A stretch of 64,000 bases of DNA from Chachezhania sediminis (GCF_009765275.1 NZ_VOPH01000005.1:124001-188000), one strand, 5' to 3'; counted from the first letter of the stretch, positions 45,951 to 56,428 are shown. Notes: generated by a model not told the origin, from the sequence alone. Program-made: numbers and translations.

Positions 45951-46544
45951 TCAGTTCAGGGACGTCTGCGTCCCGGATCCGTTGTCTTCCAGATCGAGCG
46001 CGGCCTGGTTTTCGGGCAGGTCGATCTCGTGGAAAGTATAGGACAGCGTTATCGTGTGAACGAACTTGCCGTCCAGATCGTTTAGGATGTCGGGGTCGAC
46101 GTAAAATGTCACGGGCATCTCGACCCGCTCGCCCGGCTGCAGCACCTGTTCGGTGAAGCAGAAGCATTCGATCTTGGTGAAATAGCCGCCGGCCGCATAG
46201 GGCACGACGTTATAGCTGGCCTGACCGGCGACGGGCCGGTCGGTCGGGTTGTACGCCTCGTAGAAGGCCAGTCCGGTTTCGCCCAGCTTCAGCTTCATGG
46301 ACCGTTCCATGGGCCGGAACTCCCAGGGCATGCCCCGGTCCTTCGATGCGTCGAAGCGGATCGTGATCTCCTGATCCACCACTTCGGACGAGGCGGCCTC
46401 GGCCACGGCCGGGGTGCCGCCGAAACCGGTCACCTTGCAGAACAGGTTGTAGGCCGGCACCGCAGCCCAGGCCATGGCGCCCATGAAGACCACGACGCCC
46501 ACCAGTTTCACCACCGTCTTCTGCTTGGGATCCATGTTCCTCAT
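45951..46544 (-). CDS. ctaG: Cytochrome c oxidase assembly protein CtaG (Cox11)
   Basis: 197 residues. One N-terminal membrane helix (about 10-27) precedes a periplasmic immunoglobulin-like domain. The copper-binding CFCF motif appears in IECFCFTEQ, and [14 protein letters not shown] near the helix is a Cox11 mark with another Cys. Cox11 delivers Cu to the CuB site in subunit I. Its ATG overlaps the stop of the small gene before it (ATGA), giving tight coupling. Confidence 0.96.
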   Translation of the reverse strand: MRNMDPKQKTVVKLVGVVVFMGAMAWAAVPAYNLFCKVTGFGGTPAVAEAASSEVVDQEITIRFDASKDRGMPWEFRPMERSMKLKLGETGLAFYEAYNPTDRPVAGQASYNVVPYAAGGYFTKIECFCFTEQVLQPGERVEMPVTFYVDPDILNDLDGKFVHTITLSYTFHEIDLPENQAALDLEDNGSGTQTSLN

Positions 46545-46705
46545 TTCGCCTCCTGCTGCACCGGTGCCATACCGAAATCGGTGTTGGTCACCTTCACCAC
46601 AGTCAGCCCGAAAACCAACGCGACAAAGGCGCCAAGCACCAGTCCCACGCCAAGGTTGCGGCCAAAGCGGCGGCGGTGCAGTTCATGAGGTTCGCGAAAG
46701 CTCAT
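46541..46705 (-). CDS. Small membrane protein of the cytochrome oxidase cluster (CoxF-like)
   Basis: 54 residues. A charged start ([16 protein letters not shown]) is followed by one hydrophobic helix (about 18-38, [20 protein letters not shown]). It sits between ctaB and ctaG and overlaps both by 4 bases (ATGA each side), so it is certainly translated. Similar short proteins occupy this place in other Rhodobacterales; their role in oxidase assembly is not established. The longer antisense-like frame upstream is a shadow of ctaB. Confidence 0.85.
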   Translation of the reverse strand: MSFREPHELHRRRFGRNLGVGLVLGAFVALVFGLTVVKVTNTDFGMAPVQQEAK

Positions 46706-47664
46706 CCCCAGCCTCCCAGCCCATAGGGCTTCAGCAGTGCCTCGACCATGATCGCCGCGAAATGAGCGAACAGGAAGATCAGCGACAGACGGAAGAACCG
46801 ACGTTCCACGCGGAAATTGTCGGCCTCGGCCATGGTTTCGTCCCGGCGCCAGATCCGGAAAGCACCGGCCAGGAACAGGGCGTTCAGCACCACGGCGACG
46901 GTCAGGTAGATCGGGCCGCCGACCGCGGTGAAGGCGGTGCCGATGGCCAGCACGGCCATCAGCACGGTGTAGACCAGGATATGGATCCGCGTCGCGCGGC
47001 GCCCATGGGTCACGGTCAGCATCGGCACGCCGGCATCGTCGTAGTCCGAGCGCATGAACAGTGCCAGCGCCCAGAAATGCGGCGGCGTCCAGATGAACGT
47101 CAGCAGGAACATCAACCAGGGTTCGACCGACATCGACCCGGTCGCAGCCAGCCAGCCGATCACAGGCGGGAAGGCCCCGGCGGCACCGCCGATGACAATG
47201 TTCTGCGGCGTCGTCCGCTTCAGCCACATGGTGTAGATGACGACGTAGAAGAAGATGGTGAAGGCCAGCATGGCGCCGGCCAGCCAGTTGGTGGCCAGGC
47301 CCAGCATCATGACCGACAGACCCGACAGGGTCAGGCCGATGCCCAGCGCCTCTTGCGGCAGGACGTTGCCCTTGGGAATCGGCCGGCCGCGGGTCCGCTT
47401 CATCACCGCGTCGATATCGGCGTCCCACCACATGTTCAGCGCGCCCGAGGCGCCGCCGCCCAGGGCGATGAACAGAATCGCGCAGAAACCGATGAAGGGG
47501 TGAATCGGGACCGGCGCCGCCACCATGCCGACAAAGGCCGTGAACACGACCAGCGTCATCACACGCGGCTTCAAAAGCGCGAAATAGTCGCCGAACGAGG
47601 CCTCTGCCTCGACCGGCCGGCCGGCCGATTGCGCCTGCGCGCTGGAGTAGCCGATGTCGCTCAT
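46702..47664 (-). CDS. ctaB: Protoheme IX farnesyltransferase (heme O synthase)
   Basis: 320 residues with nine or so membrane helices, UbiA superfamily. The prenyl-diphosphate motif [15 protein letters not shown], with the aspartates of DxxxD, and YDDAGVPML are diagnostic for CyoE/CtaB. It adds a farnesyl group to heme b to give heme O, the first step to heme a. Overlaps the small CoxF-like gene by 4 bases. It is 142 bp downstream of ctaC. Confidence 0.96.
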   Translation of the reverse strand: MSDIGYSSAQAQSAGRPVEAEASFGDYFALLKPRVMTLVVFTAFVGMVAAPVPIHPFIGFCAILFIALGGGASGALNMWWDADIDAVMKRTRGRPIPKGNVLPQEALGIGLTLSGLSVMMLGLATNWLAGAMLAFTIFFYVVIYTMWLKRTTPQNIVIGGAAGAFPPVIGWLAATGSMSVEPWLMFLLTFIWTPPHFWALALFMRSDYDDAGVPMLTVTHGRRATRIHILVYTVLMAVLAIGTAFTAVGGPIYLTVAVVLNALFLAGAFRIWRRDETMAEADNFRVERRFFRLSLIFLFAHFAAIMVEALLKPYGLGGWG

Positions 47665-47806
47665 CGTCGTCCTTCTGTCAGGTCCCGTCCGGGCCCCCCT
47701 TTTCCCCTGACCGCCGCGCGGTGGCGACGTCTTTCAGAGGCGGCAAACGCCGGAGGCTTTGATCCCCCGGCGTCACGTCACGTTGTACTGCTGTGCGGCG
47801 CCGGGG

Positions 47807-48649
47807 TCAGTCCGCCGCGGCCACGTCGTAGGATGCCGGGATCCCGGCATATTCTTCCTTCGCGCTGGCCAGCCACTTGGCATACTCTTCCTCGCTGACC
47901 ACCTTGACGGTGATCGGCATGTAGGCGTGGTCCTTGCCGCACAGTTCCGAACACTGGCCGAAGTAGATGCCTTCCTTCTCGGCTGCGAACCACAGCTGTG
48001 CCAGGCGCCCCGGGACACCGTCCTGCTTCACGCCGAAGGCCGGCATCGCCCAGGAATGGATCACGTCCGACCCGGTGACCTGCATCACGATGACCTTGCC
48101 GATCGGAACCACAACGGCGGTGTCGGTCGCCAGCAGGTATTCGTCGTCCTGGTAGCCGTTCTTTTCCAGGTCTTCGCGCGCCAGAAGGTAGCTGTCGAAG
48201 CCGAAACCTTCGTCCACGTATTCATAGGACCAGTACCACTGGTTGCCGGTCACCTTGATGGTGATGTCGCCGTCCGGGATTTCCTGCTCTTCGAACAGGA
48301 CCGGCAGCGAGAAGGCGCCGATGAAGACGAGAATCACGATCGGAACCAGCGTCCAGACCATTTCCAGCGGCGTGTTGTGGGTGAACGATGCCGGCTTCGG
48401 GTTGGACTTCCGGTTGTAACGAATGGCGATCCACGCCAGCAGACCGACAACCAGGACGCAGATGGCGATCATGATGGCCATCATCATGCCTTCAAGCCAC
48501 TGCTGATCCTCGGCAATCTTGGTCACCGGCGTCTGGAACCCGGTGCCGCCGTTATGCGGCCGCCCGATCACTTCCAGCCCTTCCTGCGCCCATGCGGGCA
48601 GAGCGGAGAGGGCAGCGAGTAGCCCCGAAAGCGTCAGTACATTCTTCAT
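47807..48649 (-). CDS. ctaC: Cytochrome c oxidase subunit II
   Basis: 280 residues: signal peptide (about 1-21, cleaved after AWA), two membrane helices (about 56-76 and 98-118) and a periplasmic CuA domain. CuA ligands are His198, Cys233, Cys237, His241 and Met244 (CSELCGKDHAYM). The aromatic electron-entry patch is QWYWSYEY. It accepts electrons from cytochrome c. First gene of the cluster; subunit I (ctaD) is not present in the window, as in Rhodobacter-type genomes where it is elsewhere. Confidence 0.97.
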   Translation of the reverse strand: MKNVLTLSGLLAALSALPAWAQEGLEVIGRPHNGGTGFQTPVTKIAEDQQWLEGMMMAIMIAICVLVVGLLAWIAIRYNRKSNPKPASFTHNTPLEMVWTLVPIVILVFIGAFSLPVLFEEQEIPDGDITIKVTGNQWYWSYEYVDEGFGFDSYLLAREDLEKNGYQDDEYLLATDTAVVVPIGKVIVMQVTGSDVIHSWAMPAFGVKQDGVPGRLAQLWFAAEKEGIYFGQCSELCGKDHAYMPITVKVVSEEEYAKWLASAKEEYAGIPASYDVAAAD

Positions 48650-48913
48650 GTTCGGTTCCTGATCGGTTGATCACATATTCTGATCCGTGCGCCGCGCCGC
48701 ATCGTGCTCCCTCAGCCCGTTCGCGTCGGCCTGGCCCGCGGATCGCTTCGCCACGCTTTGGCACGCCACGCTTTCGGCGCGCGCACCGTTGTCTTTGTTG
48801 CAGGTAGAAATCATATTCTGCGAACCAGATAAAGACATATGCTTGCGTCAAACAGACGCTTGCCGCCCCCGCGGCGACCCAACCCAAGCGCCCGCAACGA
48901 AAGTTTTCCGCCC

Positions 48914-50341
48914 ATGTCCGATACCGCCGCCCCCTTCCGCCCCTTCGAGGACACCCTGCCGCTGGATGACGCCCTGCGGGTGCTGCAGGACGCGACCAAT
49001 GGCGCCGATGACGGAGAGATCTTCGCCGAACGCCGCCAGTCCGAGGCGCTGACCTTCGACGACGGACGGCTGAAGACCGCCAGCCACGACATGGGCGAAG
49101 GCTTCGGTCTGCGCGCCGTACGGGGCGAGGTGGCCGGATATGCGCATTCGACCGAGATGAGCATCGCATCGCTGCGCCGGGCCGCCGAGACTGCGCGCCT
49201 GGCCGTGGGGGCCGGCGGCGGCACGCTGGCCGATGCACCGCGGGCGACCAACCGCAAGCTCTATTCCGGCGAAGCGCCGGATGCCGGCATCCCCTTCCCC
49301 GTGAAGGTCGAGACGCTGTCGGAGATCGACGCCTATGCCCGCCGGCTGGACAGGCGCGTGGTGCAGGTGACGGCCTCGCTGGCCGCGGGGTTGCAGGAGG
49401 TATCGATTCTGCGCCCCGACGGAACGCTGACGGTGGACAGCCGGCCGATGACCCGGGTGAACGTGTCGGTCATCGTCGAGGAAAACGGCCGCCGCGAGGG
49501 CGGGTCCGCCGGCGGTGGCGGGCGCGTGGCGCTGGACGGTCTGATCGAGCCCGCCGACTGGCAGGCCAAGGCGCAGGAGGCGCTGCGCATCGCGCTGGTG
49601 AACCTGGGCGCCGAACCGGCGCCGGCGGGCATCATGGAAATCGCGCTTGGGCCGGGCTGGCCGGGGATCCTGCTGCACGAGGCCGTGGGCCACGGACTGG
49701 AAGGCGACTTCAACCGCAAGGGCACGTCCGCCTTTGCCGGGTTGATGGGTCAGCAGGTCGCCGCGAAGGGCGTGACCGTCGTCGACGACGGCACCATCCC
49801 CGACCGGCGCGGGTCGATCACCGTGGATGACGAGGGCACGCCCTCGAACCGGACTGTGCTGATCGAGGACGGCGTGCTGACCGGGTTCATGCAGGACCGC
49901 CAGAACGCACGGTTGATGGGGGTCGAGCCCACGGGCAACGGCCGCCGCCAAAGCTATGCCCATCCGCCGATGCCGCGGATGACCAACACGGTGATGCTGG
50001 GCGGCGACGCGAACCCGGGCGATCTGGTGGCGGACATCAAGGACGGCATCTGGGCCGTGGGCTTCGGCGGCGGTCAGGTCGATATCACCAACGGCAAGTT
50101 CGTGTTTTCCTGCACCGAGGCGTACCGCGTTAAGAACGGCAAGGTCGGCGCACCGGTCAAGGGCGCCACGCTGATCGGCGACGGCCCGACCTCGCTGATG
50201 AAGATCCGCGGCCTGGGCAACGACATGGCGCTGGATCCCGGAATGGGCAATTGCGGCAAGCAGGGTCAGTGGGTGCCCGTGGGCGTGGGCCAGCCCACGG
50301 TGCTCATCGACGGGCTGACCGTGGGCGGGTCCGCGGCCTGA
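48914..50341 (+). CDS. tldD: Metalloprotease TldD
   Basis: 475 residues. The zinc motif HEAVGH lies at 255-260, followed by GLEGDFNRKG, with the usual N-terminal domain. TldD works with TldE/PmbA as a protease that degrades unfolded peptides and matures some modified peptides; tldE is not in the window. The ATG at 48914 (MSDTAAPFRP) is preferred to the one at 48839, whose extra residues are arginine- and proline-rich. It is divergent from ctaC across 264 bp that hold both promoters and no other gene. Confidence 0.94.
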   Translation: MSDTAAPFRPFEDTLPLDDALRVLQDATNGADDGEIFAERRQSEALTFDDGRLKTASHDMGEGFGLRAVRGEVAGYAHSTEMSIASLRRAAETARLAVGAGGGTLADAPRATNRKLYSGEAPDAGIPFPVKVETLSEIDAYARRLDRRVVQVTASLAAGLQEVSILRPDGTLTVDSRPMTRVNVSVIVEENGRREGGSAGGGGRVALDGLIEPADWQAKAQEALRIALVNLGAEPAPAGIMEIALGPGWPGILLHEAVGHGLEGDFNRKGTSAFAGLMGQQVAAKGVTVVDDGTIPDRRGSITVDDEGTPSNRTVLIEDGVLTGFMQDRQNARLMGVEPTGNGRRQSYAHPPMPRMTNTVMLGGDANPGDLVADIKDGIWAVGFGGGQVDITNGKFVFSCTEAYRVKNGKVGAPVKGATLIGDGPTSLMKIRGLGNDMALDPGMGNCGKQGQWVPVGVGQPTVLIDGLTVGGSAA

Positions 50342-50595
50342 GTCGCCCGGACCTGGCCCCCGGCCCCGGGCGCCGGCCTGCCTGCGGAATTCGTGCATAG
50401 AATTGTCATTTTTCCGCAGCCGGCGCCCGACCCATCCTTCCGGATATGCAAGATGTCCGGAAGAAATATGATCCAAATCAAACGCATAAAGCGATTCATG
50501 GGGAAGTTTTCGCGAATTCGTTGAAAACCGCCGCCAATTTACCACCCGTTAACCTGTCCCGGGCTAAACAAAGGGTGCAACAGGCGGAGCGAAGG
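50342..50595. promoter_or_regulatory. AT-richer leader region upstream of dprA
   Basis: This 254-bp gap between tldD and dprA is poorer in GC (especially 50390-50580) than the flanking genes and probably holds the dprA promoter. TCCGGA occurs twice, at 50439-50444 and 50456-50461, each itself palindromic. No gene is seen. Confidence 0.35.
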
Positions 50596-51768
50596 ATGAC
50601 TGAGAACCACAGTTCTTCCACTCACCCCCCACTCCCACCCACCACGGAAGAAGATCGGTTTTCCTGGCTTCGCCTGCTGCGCTCCCGCAAGGTCGGTGCG
50701 CGCACGTTCCACCGGCTGATTGCGGAACATGGCACGGCGCAGAACGCGCTGGCCGCGTTGCCTGAAATGGCGCGGGACGCTGGGATTGAAGGATATGAAA
50801 TATGTCCGGCTGGCGTCATCATTGCCGAATTCAAGGCCGCAAAAGCCGCAAAAGCGCGGCTTTTGTGCTTTTCCGACCCTGACTATCCCGCAGCCCTGAC
50901 AGACATCCCCGACGCGCCGCCGGCGCTTTGGGTAAAGGGCGATACCTCGATCCTGTCGACACCGATGGTGGCCCTTGTGGGCGCACGGAACGCGTCATCG
51001 CTGGGGCTGCGCATGGCGCGCGACCTGGCCCGCGGGCTGGGAGAGGCCGGATTCGTCGTCGTGTCGGGCATGGCCCGCGGGATCGATACGGCCGCCCATA
51101 CCGCCGCACTGGACACCGGAACCGTCGCCGTCCTGGCCGGCGGGGTCGATGTTCTTTATCCGCCGGAAAACACGGACCTGGCGCACCAGATCATGAATGG
51201 CGGGCTTTGCATGTCGGAACAGCCTATGGGGCTTAACCCGCTGGCGCGGCACTTCCCGGCGCGCAACCGCATCATCTCCGGGCTCGCCCAGGCGGTCGTG
51301 GTGGTGGAAGCCGCGGCGCGGTCCGGCAGCCTGATCACCGCACGCGACGCGCTGGACCAGGGTCGAGAGGTGCTGGCGGTGCCCGGCCACCCAATGGATG
51401 CGCGCGCCGCCGGGTGCAATATGCTGATCCGCGACGGCGCCACCCTGATCCGCGACGTGACCGATATACTGGAGGCCCTGCCGGCCCGTCCTACCCGTGC
51501 GACACGGCCGCAGCTGCCGCCGCAGGACCCCGTGCGCGAAACTTCGCCACAGGCCGCACCGGCCCGGGACTTCGACGACACCATCGACCTGCACCGCGCG
51601 ATCCTGTCACGGCTTGGCCCCTCGCCCGTGACCGAGGATCAGCTGATCCGCGACCTGGCCGTCCCGGCCCGGATCGCGGCCCCGGCCCTTGTCGACCTGG
51701 AACTTGACGGGCGCATCATGCGGCAGGCAGGCGGGTTGCTGTCCCTGCCCGCGGGGCGCCCGCACTGA
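50596..51768 (+). CDS. dprA: DNA-processing protein DprA
   Basis: 390 residues. The Rossmann-like core carries VALVGARNASSLGLRMARDLA (in parts) and SGMARGIDTAAH, typical of DprA/Smf, and a C-terminal winged-helix (DTIDLHRAILSRL to the end). It loads RecA onto incoming single-stranded DNA in transformation; in non-competent species it is also conserved. The start at 50596 follows GGAG. topA lies 185 bp downstream on the same strand, as in many alphaproteobacteria. Confidence 0.95.
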   Translation: MTENHSSSTHPPLPPTTEEDRFSWLRLLRSRKVGARTFHRLIAEHGTAQNALAALPEMARDAGIEGYEICPAGVIIAEFKAAKAAKARLLCFSDPDYPAALTDIPDAPPALWVKGDTSILSTPMVALVGARNASSLGLRMARDLARGLGEAGFVVVSGMARGIDTAAHTAALDTGTVAVLAGGVDVLYPPENTDLAHQIMNGGLCMSEQPMGLNPLARHFPARNRIISGLAQAVVVVEAAARSGSLITARDALDQGREVLAVPGHPMDARAAGCNMLIRDGATLIRDVTDILEALPARPTRATRPQLPPQDPVRETSPQAAPARDFDDTIDLHRAILSRLGPSPVTEDQLIRDLAVPARIAAPALVDLELDGRIMRQAGGLLSLPAGRPH

Positions 51769-51953
51769 CCCGATTCCCACCGGCCCCGACCGCGGCGTCC
51801 AGCGCTGCACCGGGCCCGAAAGGTGCCCGAAAAGCCATCCAGATGGCCTGTCACCTGTGCTCAAACCGCACGGATTGACAATCGCCGCTTGCACCCCACA
51901 TGTTCGCCCGCCATAGACCGCGCCTAGCGACTATCAGGAGGTTCCGGCGTTAA

Positions 51954-54575
51954 ATGCCCGTCGTTGTTGTCGAATCCCCAGCCAAAGCCAAGACGATCAA
52001 TCAGTATCTCGGCCCCGGCTACACCGTGCTTGCCTCTTACGGGCACGTACGCGACCTGCCGCCGAAGGACGGTTCGGTCGACACCGAGCACGATTTCGAC
52101 ATGAAGTGGGAAGTCGCCGCGGACAGCAAGAAACACATCAAGGCGATCGCCGATGCGCTGGCCGAAGATGGCGAACTGATCCTTGCCACCGACCCCGACC
52201 GCGAGGGCGAGGCGATCAGCTGGCACCTTCAGGAAGCCCTGACCAAGCGCAAGTCGATCAAGAAGGACACCCCCGTAAGCCGGGTGGTCTTCAACGCCAT
52301 CACCAAGTCCGCCGTGACGGAAGCGATGGCGCATCCCCGCAATGTGGACATGCCCCTGGTCGAGGCCTATCTGGCCCGCCGCGCGCTGGACTATCTTGTG
52401 GGCTTCAACCTGTCGCCGGTCCTGTGGCGCAAGCTGCCGGGTGCCAAATCCGCCGGCCGCGTTCAATCCGTCTGCCTGCGCCTGATCGTCGAGCGCGAGA
52501 TGGAGATCGAGGCCTTCAAGGCCCGCGAATACTGGACCGTCAAGGCGATCCTGTCGACGCCCAAGGGCGACGAGTACGAGGCGCGGCTGGTCTCTCTCGA
52601 CGGTTCGAAACTGGACCGCTACGATCTGGGGGACGAGGCCGCGGCCACCGCCGCCGTGAAGGCCATCGAAGACCGTGCGCTGAAGGTCGCCTCGGTCGAG
52701 GCGAAGCCGGCCAGCCGCAATCCATCGGCGCCCTTCATGACCTCGACCCTGCAACAGGAAGCCAGTCGCAAGTTCGGCATGGGCGCCCGCCAGACCATGA
52801 GCGCCGCGCAACGCCTGTATGAAGCCGGCTATATTACCTACATGCGGACCGACGGCATCGACATGGCGCCCGAAGCCGTGACCGCGACCCGGGAAGAGAT
52901 CGCGAGGCGCTATGGCGCGGAATACGTGCCTAAGACGCCGCGCATTTACAAGAACAAGGCCAAGAACGCGCAGGAAGCGCACGAATGTATCCGTCCGACC
53001 GATATGGGCCGCGGCGTGGATGACCTTAAGGTCACCGATACCGACCAGCGGCGCCTGTACGAACTGATCTGGAAGCGGACGATTTCCTGCCAGATGGAAG
53101 CCGCGCGTCTGGAACGCACCACGGTCGAAATCACGAGCGCCGACAACAAGGTCGGCCTGCGCGCCACCGGTCAGGTTGTGCTGTTCGACGGCTTTCTTCG
53201 CGTCTACGAGGAAGGCCGCGACGACAACACGGACGAGGACGACAAGCGCCTGCCCAAGATCGAGCAGGGCGAACCGGCCGAGAAGCGCAGCCTGCTGCCC
53301 GAACAGCATTTCACCCAGCCCCCGCCCCGCTATACCGAGGCAACGCTGGTCAAGAAGATGGAAGAGCTGGGGATCGGCCGGCCGTCGACCTATGCCTCGA
53401 TCGTGACCACGATCCAGGACCGTGGCTATGTCCGCAAGGACAAGAACCGACTGATCCCGGAGGACAAGGGGCGGCTGGTGACGGCCTTCCTGGTCAACTA
53501 CTTCCAGAAATACGTTGGCTACGACTTCACCGCCGGGCTGGAAGACCAGCTCGACAGCGTCAGCGCGGGCGAGGCCGACTACAAGGACGTGCTGAACCGG
53601 TTCTGGCACGATTTTTCCGCCGCAATCGCCGACACCGCAGAACTGCGGATCACCGAGGTGCTGGAGAAGATCAACGAGGTGCTGGAGCCGCACCTGTTCC
53701 CGCCGAAGGAAGACGGGTCCGATCCGCGGCTGTGTCCGAATTGCGGCCAGGGGCGCCTGTCGATGCGCACCGCCCGGTCGGGCGGCGCCTTCATCGGCTG
53801 TTCGAACTATCCCGAATGCCGCTATACCCGGCCCTTCGGCCCCCCGGGCATGGAGGACGAGAACGGGTCCGGCATTCCGCCCGAAGGCAAGGTCCTGGGC
53901 GAGGACGCGGGCGACAAGATCTATGCCTTCAAGGGCCGGTTCGGGCCTTACGTCCAGCGTGGCGAGGCGACGGACGAACAGCCCAAGCCACCGCGCCAGT
54001 CGATCCCCAAGGGCTGGGCGCCCGAGGAAACGACGCTGGAACAGGCGGTCAAGCTGCTGAGCCTGCCGCGGGCAATCGGGCCGCACCCGGAAGACGGGGT
54101 GATGGTCTGGTCGAATATCGGCCGCTACGGACCCTACCTGAAGCATGCCGATAGCATCTCGGACCGGGGGGGCACGAATGCCAACCTGGAAGATGTCGAG
54201 GAAGTCTTCACCATCGGCATGAACCGCGCGGTGGAGGTCCTGGCCTCGAAACCCCGTCGCGGCGGCAAGGCGGCCCCGGCGGCGCCCCTGCGCGAACTGG
54301 GCGACCACCCCGAAGGCGGACCCGTCTCCGTCATGAAGGGCCGCTATGGGCCTTACGTGAAGTGGGGCAAGATCAATGCCACGCTGCCCGAGTCGATCGA
54401 GGTCGACACCGTTACAATGACCCAGGCTCAGGAACTGCTGGACGCCAAGGCGGCCAAGTCGGGCACCAGGAAAAAGCCGGCAGCGAAGAAACCCGCTGCC
54501 AAGAAGGCCCCAGCAAAGAAAGCCCCCGCCAAGAAGGCGAAGGCCCCTGCCAAGGCTGCGGCTGCCAAGAAATAG
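51954..54575 (+). CDS. topA: DNA topoisomerase I
   Basis: 873 residues. TOPRIM domain from MPVVVVESPAKAKTI with DPDREGEAI, catalytic Tyr near 295 in the TYMRTDG motif, and a C-terminal four-Cys zinc ribbon (LCPNCGQG, then CSNYPEC) followed by repeated Topo-C-type segments (GRFGPYVQRG, GRYGPYLK, GRYGPYVKWG). The last ~40 residues are an alanine/lysine/proline tail like eukaryotic histone H1 tails, seen in many alphaproteobacterial TopA. It relaxes negative supercoils. AGGAGG precedes the start at a rather long 12 bases. Confidence 0.96.
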   Translation: MPVVVVESPAKAKTINQYLGPGYTVLASYGHVRDLPPKDGSVDTEHDFDMKWEVAADSKKHIKAIADALAEDGELILATDPDREGEAISWHLQEALTKRKSIKKDTPVSRVVFNAITKSAVTEAMAHPRNVDMPLVEAYLARRALDYLVGFNLSPVLWRKLPGAKSAGRVQSVCLRLIVEREMEIEAFKAREYWTVKAILSTPKGDEYEARLVSLDGSKLDRYDLGDEAAATAAVKAIEDRALKVASVEAKPASRNPSAPFMTSTLQQEASRKFGMGARQTMSAAQRLYEAGYITYMRTDGIDMAPEAVTATREEIARRYGAEYVPKTPRIYKNKAKNAQEAHECIRPTDMGRGVDDLKVTDTDQRRLYELIWKRTISCQMEAARLERTTVEITSADNKVGLRATGQVVLFDGFLRVYEEGRDDNTDEDDKRLPKIEQGEPAEKRSLLPEQHFTQPPPRYTEATLVKKMEELGIGRPSTYASIVTTIQDRGYVRKDKNRLIPEDKGRLVTAFLVNYFQKYVGYDFTAGLEDQLDSVSAGEADYKDVLNRFWHDFSAAIADTAELRITEVLEKINEVLEPHLFPPKEDGSDPRLCPNCGQGRLSMRTARSGGAFIGCSNYPECRYTRPFGPPGMEDENGSGIPPEGKVLGEDAGDKIYAFKGRFGPYVQRGEATDEQPKPPRQSIPKGWAPEETTLEQAVKLLSLPRAIGPHPEDGVMVWSNIGRYGPYLKHADSISDRGGTNANLEDVEEVFTIGMNRAVEVLASKPRRGGKAAPAAPLRELGDHPEGGPVSVMKGRYGPYVKWGKINATLPESIEVDTVTMTQAQELLDAKAAKSGTRKKPAAKKPAAKKAPAKKAPAKKAKAPAKAAAAKK

Positions 54576-55010
54576 GCTGGGAATGGACAGTCCCCGCCCC
54601 GGCAAGGCCATGAGCCTGCCGGGAGCGTCCCCAAACATCGGGGCAGCCTTTCTGCGACGTGCCCGGTGCGGCCCGTGCATCGGGGACCTTCGCGCCATCC
54701 GGCCAGGACCCGCCCGGACCGGCAAATCGCCAGGATTTGCCGCCCCCTGGCCGCGGGTCGTATTGATGCTTTCAGGTCGGCCCGCACACACGGACAGACA
54801 CGCCAGCGCAGCACCCTGCCCCGATAGATGGGACTGGAAAAGCGCCCTTGCCGTGGCTAAAAGACATCGGGCCTTGCCGGTCAAGATTTCTTGATTGGAA
54901 CTCCGTTCCGGCACCGGGGATTGTGTCGGAAATCAGGAAGACCACCAAGAATCCCCCTTCAAGACCCAATAAAAACACTTCATCGAGCAACGTTGAAAGG
55001 TAAGGCAATA
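54576..55010. other. Geneless 435-bp region between topA and the L,D-transpeptidase
   Basis: No gene is supported. It contains the perfect hairpin GGCAAATC/GATTTGCC (54721-54741) with a 5-nt loop, which could be a terminator or a regulator site, and an AT-richer part close to the transpeptidase start (54890-55010) that should contain its promoter. A frame that would extend the transpeptidase 40 codons upstream (54891-55010) lacks a signal-peptide-like start. Confidence 0.45.
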
Positions 55011-55592
55011 ATGTCTCGTTCTTTCGATCGCCGTCTGTTCCTTGGAACGGCGGGCGCGGCACTGACCCTTGGCGCCACATCTGCGCGCGCGCAGATGAAC
55101 GCCATCCGCCCGCCGGAACCGGAACCGCCGGTCAACCGCAACATCTCCAGCTTCACGGGCCAGAACTGGCAGGACCACTTCCAGAGCCTGGGCGTCGCCA
55201 GCATCGTGGCCGATACCCGGTCGCGTGCCCTGCACTACTGGTCCGCCGACGGCACCGATTACCGGGTGTACCCGACCTCGGTCCCCCGCTCGGAAGAGCT
55301 GACCAAGCGCGGCTATACCGAGATCGTGCGCAAGAAGGAGGGCCCCAGCTGGACCCCCACCGCGTCGCAGCTGGAACGTTTCCCGGACTGGAAACCGATC
55401 CCCCCGGGCCCCGACAACCCGCTGGGCACCCATGCGATGTACCTGGCCTGGCCGGCTTACATCATCCATGGCACCCACGACACGCGGAAGATCGGCCGCC
55501 AAAGCTCGGACGGGTGCATCGGCCTGTTCAATGCCAATATCGCCGAGCTGTTCGAACTGTGCCCGGTCGGCACGCAGGTGCGCGTCATCTGA
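55011..55592 (+). CDS. L,D-transpeptidase (YkuD family)
   Basis: 193 residues. The signal peptide carries an RR pair (RSFDRRLFLGTAGAALTLG, cited as DRRLFLG), the twin-arginine form, so export is probably through Tat. The YkuD domain ends with His153 (IIHGTHD) and the active Cys169 in SSDGCIGL, the family's catalytic HXX...SxGC(R/I) motif. It forms or exchanges 3-3 crosslinks, or anchors proteins, in peptidoglycan. The ATG at 55011 is preceded by AAGG. A relative of the LdtR-type regulator is encoded at 17.0 kb. Confidence 0.9.
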   Translation: MSRSFDRRLFLGTAGAALTLGATSARAQMNAIRPPEPEPPVNRNISSFTGQNWQDHFQSLGVASIVADTRSRALHYWSADGTDYRVYPTSVPRSEELTKRGYTEIVRKKEGPSWTPTASQLERFPDWKPIPPGPDNPLGTHAMYLAWPAYIIHGTHDTRKIGRQSSDGCIGLFNANIAELFELCPVGTQVRVI

Positions 55593-55718
55593 CGCGCCCT
55601 TCCCCCTTCGGGCCCTTTCCGGTTGCCGCATGGCAGCGAACGCGCCTGCCCGTCTTGTTGACTTCACATGGGACGGGCGGCACAAGCTGGTTAACACCGT
55701 GCTCATAGGGAGAGGTTC

Positions 55719-56417
55719 ATGAAGAAAGTCTACGGTTCCGCCGCCGAGGCGCTGGACGGGCTGCTGTTCGACGGCATGTTGATCGCGGCCGGCGGGTTTG
55801 GCCTTTGCGGCATCCCCGAGCTTCTCCTGCAGGCGATCAAGGATGCCGGCACAAAAGACCTGACCTTCGCGTCGAACAATGCGGGCGTCGACGATTTCGG
55901 CATCGGCATCCTGCTGCAGACCAAACAGGTCAAGAGGATGATCAGCTCCTACGTTGGCGAGAACAAGGAGTTCATGCGCCAGTACCTGGGCGGTGAGCTG
56001 GAGCTGGAATTCAATCCCCAGGGCACCCTGGCCGAGCGCATGCGCGCCGGCGGCGCCGGCATCCCGGGCTTCTACACCAAGACCGGTGTGGGCACGGTCA
56101 TTGCCGAGGGCAAGGAACACAAGGATTTCGACGGCCAGACCTACATCATGGAAAAGGGCATCTTTGCCGACCTTTCCATCGTGAAGGCATGGAAGGCCGA
56201 TGCCACCGGCAATGCGATCTTCCGCAAGACCGCCCGCAACTTCAATCCGCCTGCCGCGATGTGCGGCAAGGTCTGCGTGATGGAAGTAGAAGAGATCGTG
56301 CCGACCGGCTCGCTGGATCCCGACCATATCCATCTGCCCGGCGTCTACGTGCATCGCGTCATCCAGGGCGATCACGAGAAGCGCATCGAACAGCGCACCA
56401 CCCGTCCGGCCGCGTAA
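55719..56417 (+). CDS. scoA: Succinyl-CoA:3-ketoacid CoA-transferase, subunit A
   Basis: 232 residues. [20 protein letters not shown] is the CoA-transferase A signature, and [17 protein letters not shown] follows, as in ScoA/AtoD-type subunits. With ScoB it moves CoA from succinyl-CoA to acetoacetate, opening ketone-body and PHB carbon for use. AGAGG stands before the ATG. It is followed by scoB 11 bases later. Confidence 0.95.
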   Translation: MKKVYGSAAEALDGLLFDGMLIAAGGFGLCGIPELLLQAIKDAGTKDLTFASNNAGVDDFGIGILLQTKQVKRMISSYVGENKEFMRQYLGGELELEFNPQGTLAERMRAGGAGIPGFYTKTGVGTVIAEGKEHKDFDGQTYIMEKGIFADLSIVKAWKADATGNAIFRKTARNFNPPAAMCGKVCVMEVEEIVPTGSLDPDHIHLPGVYVHRVIQGDHEKRIEQRTTRPAA

Positions 56418-56428
56418 AGGAGAGCATC

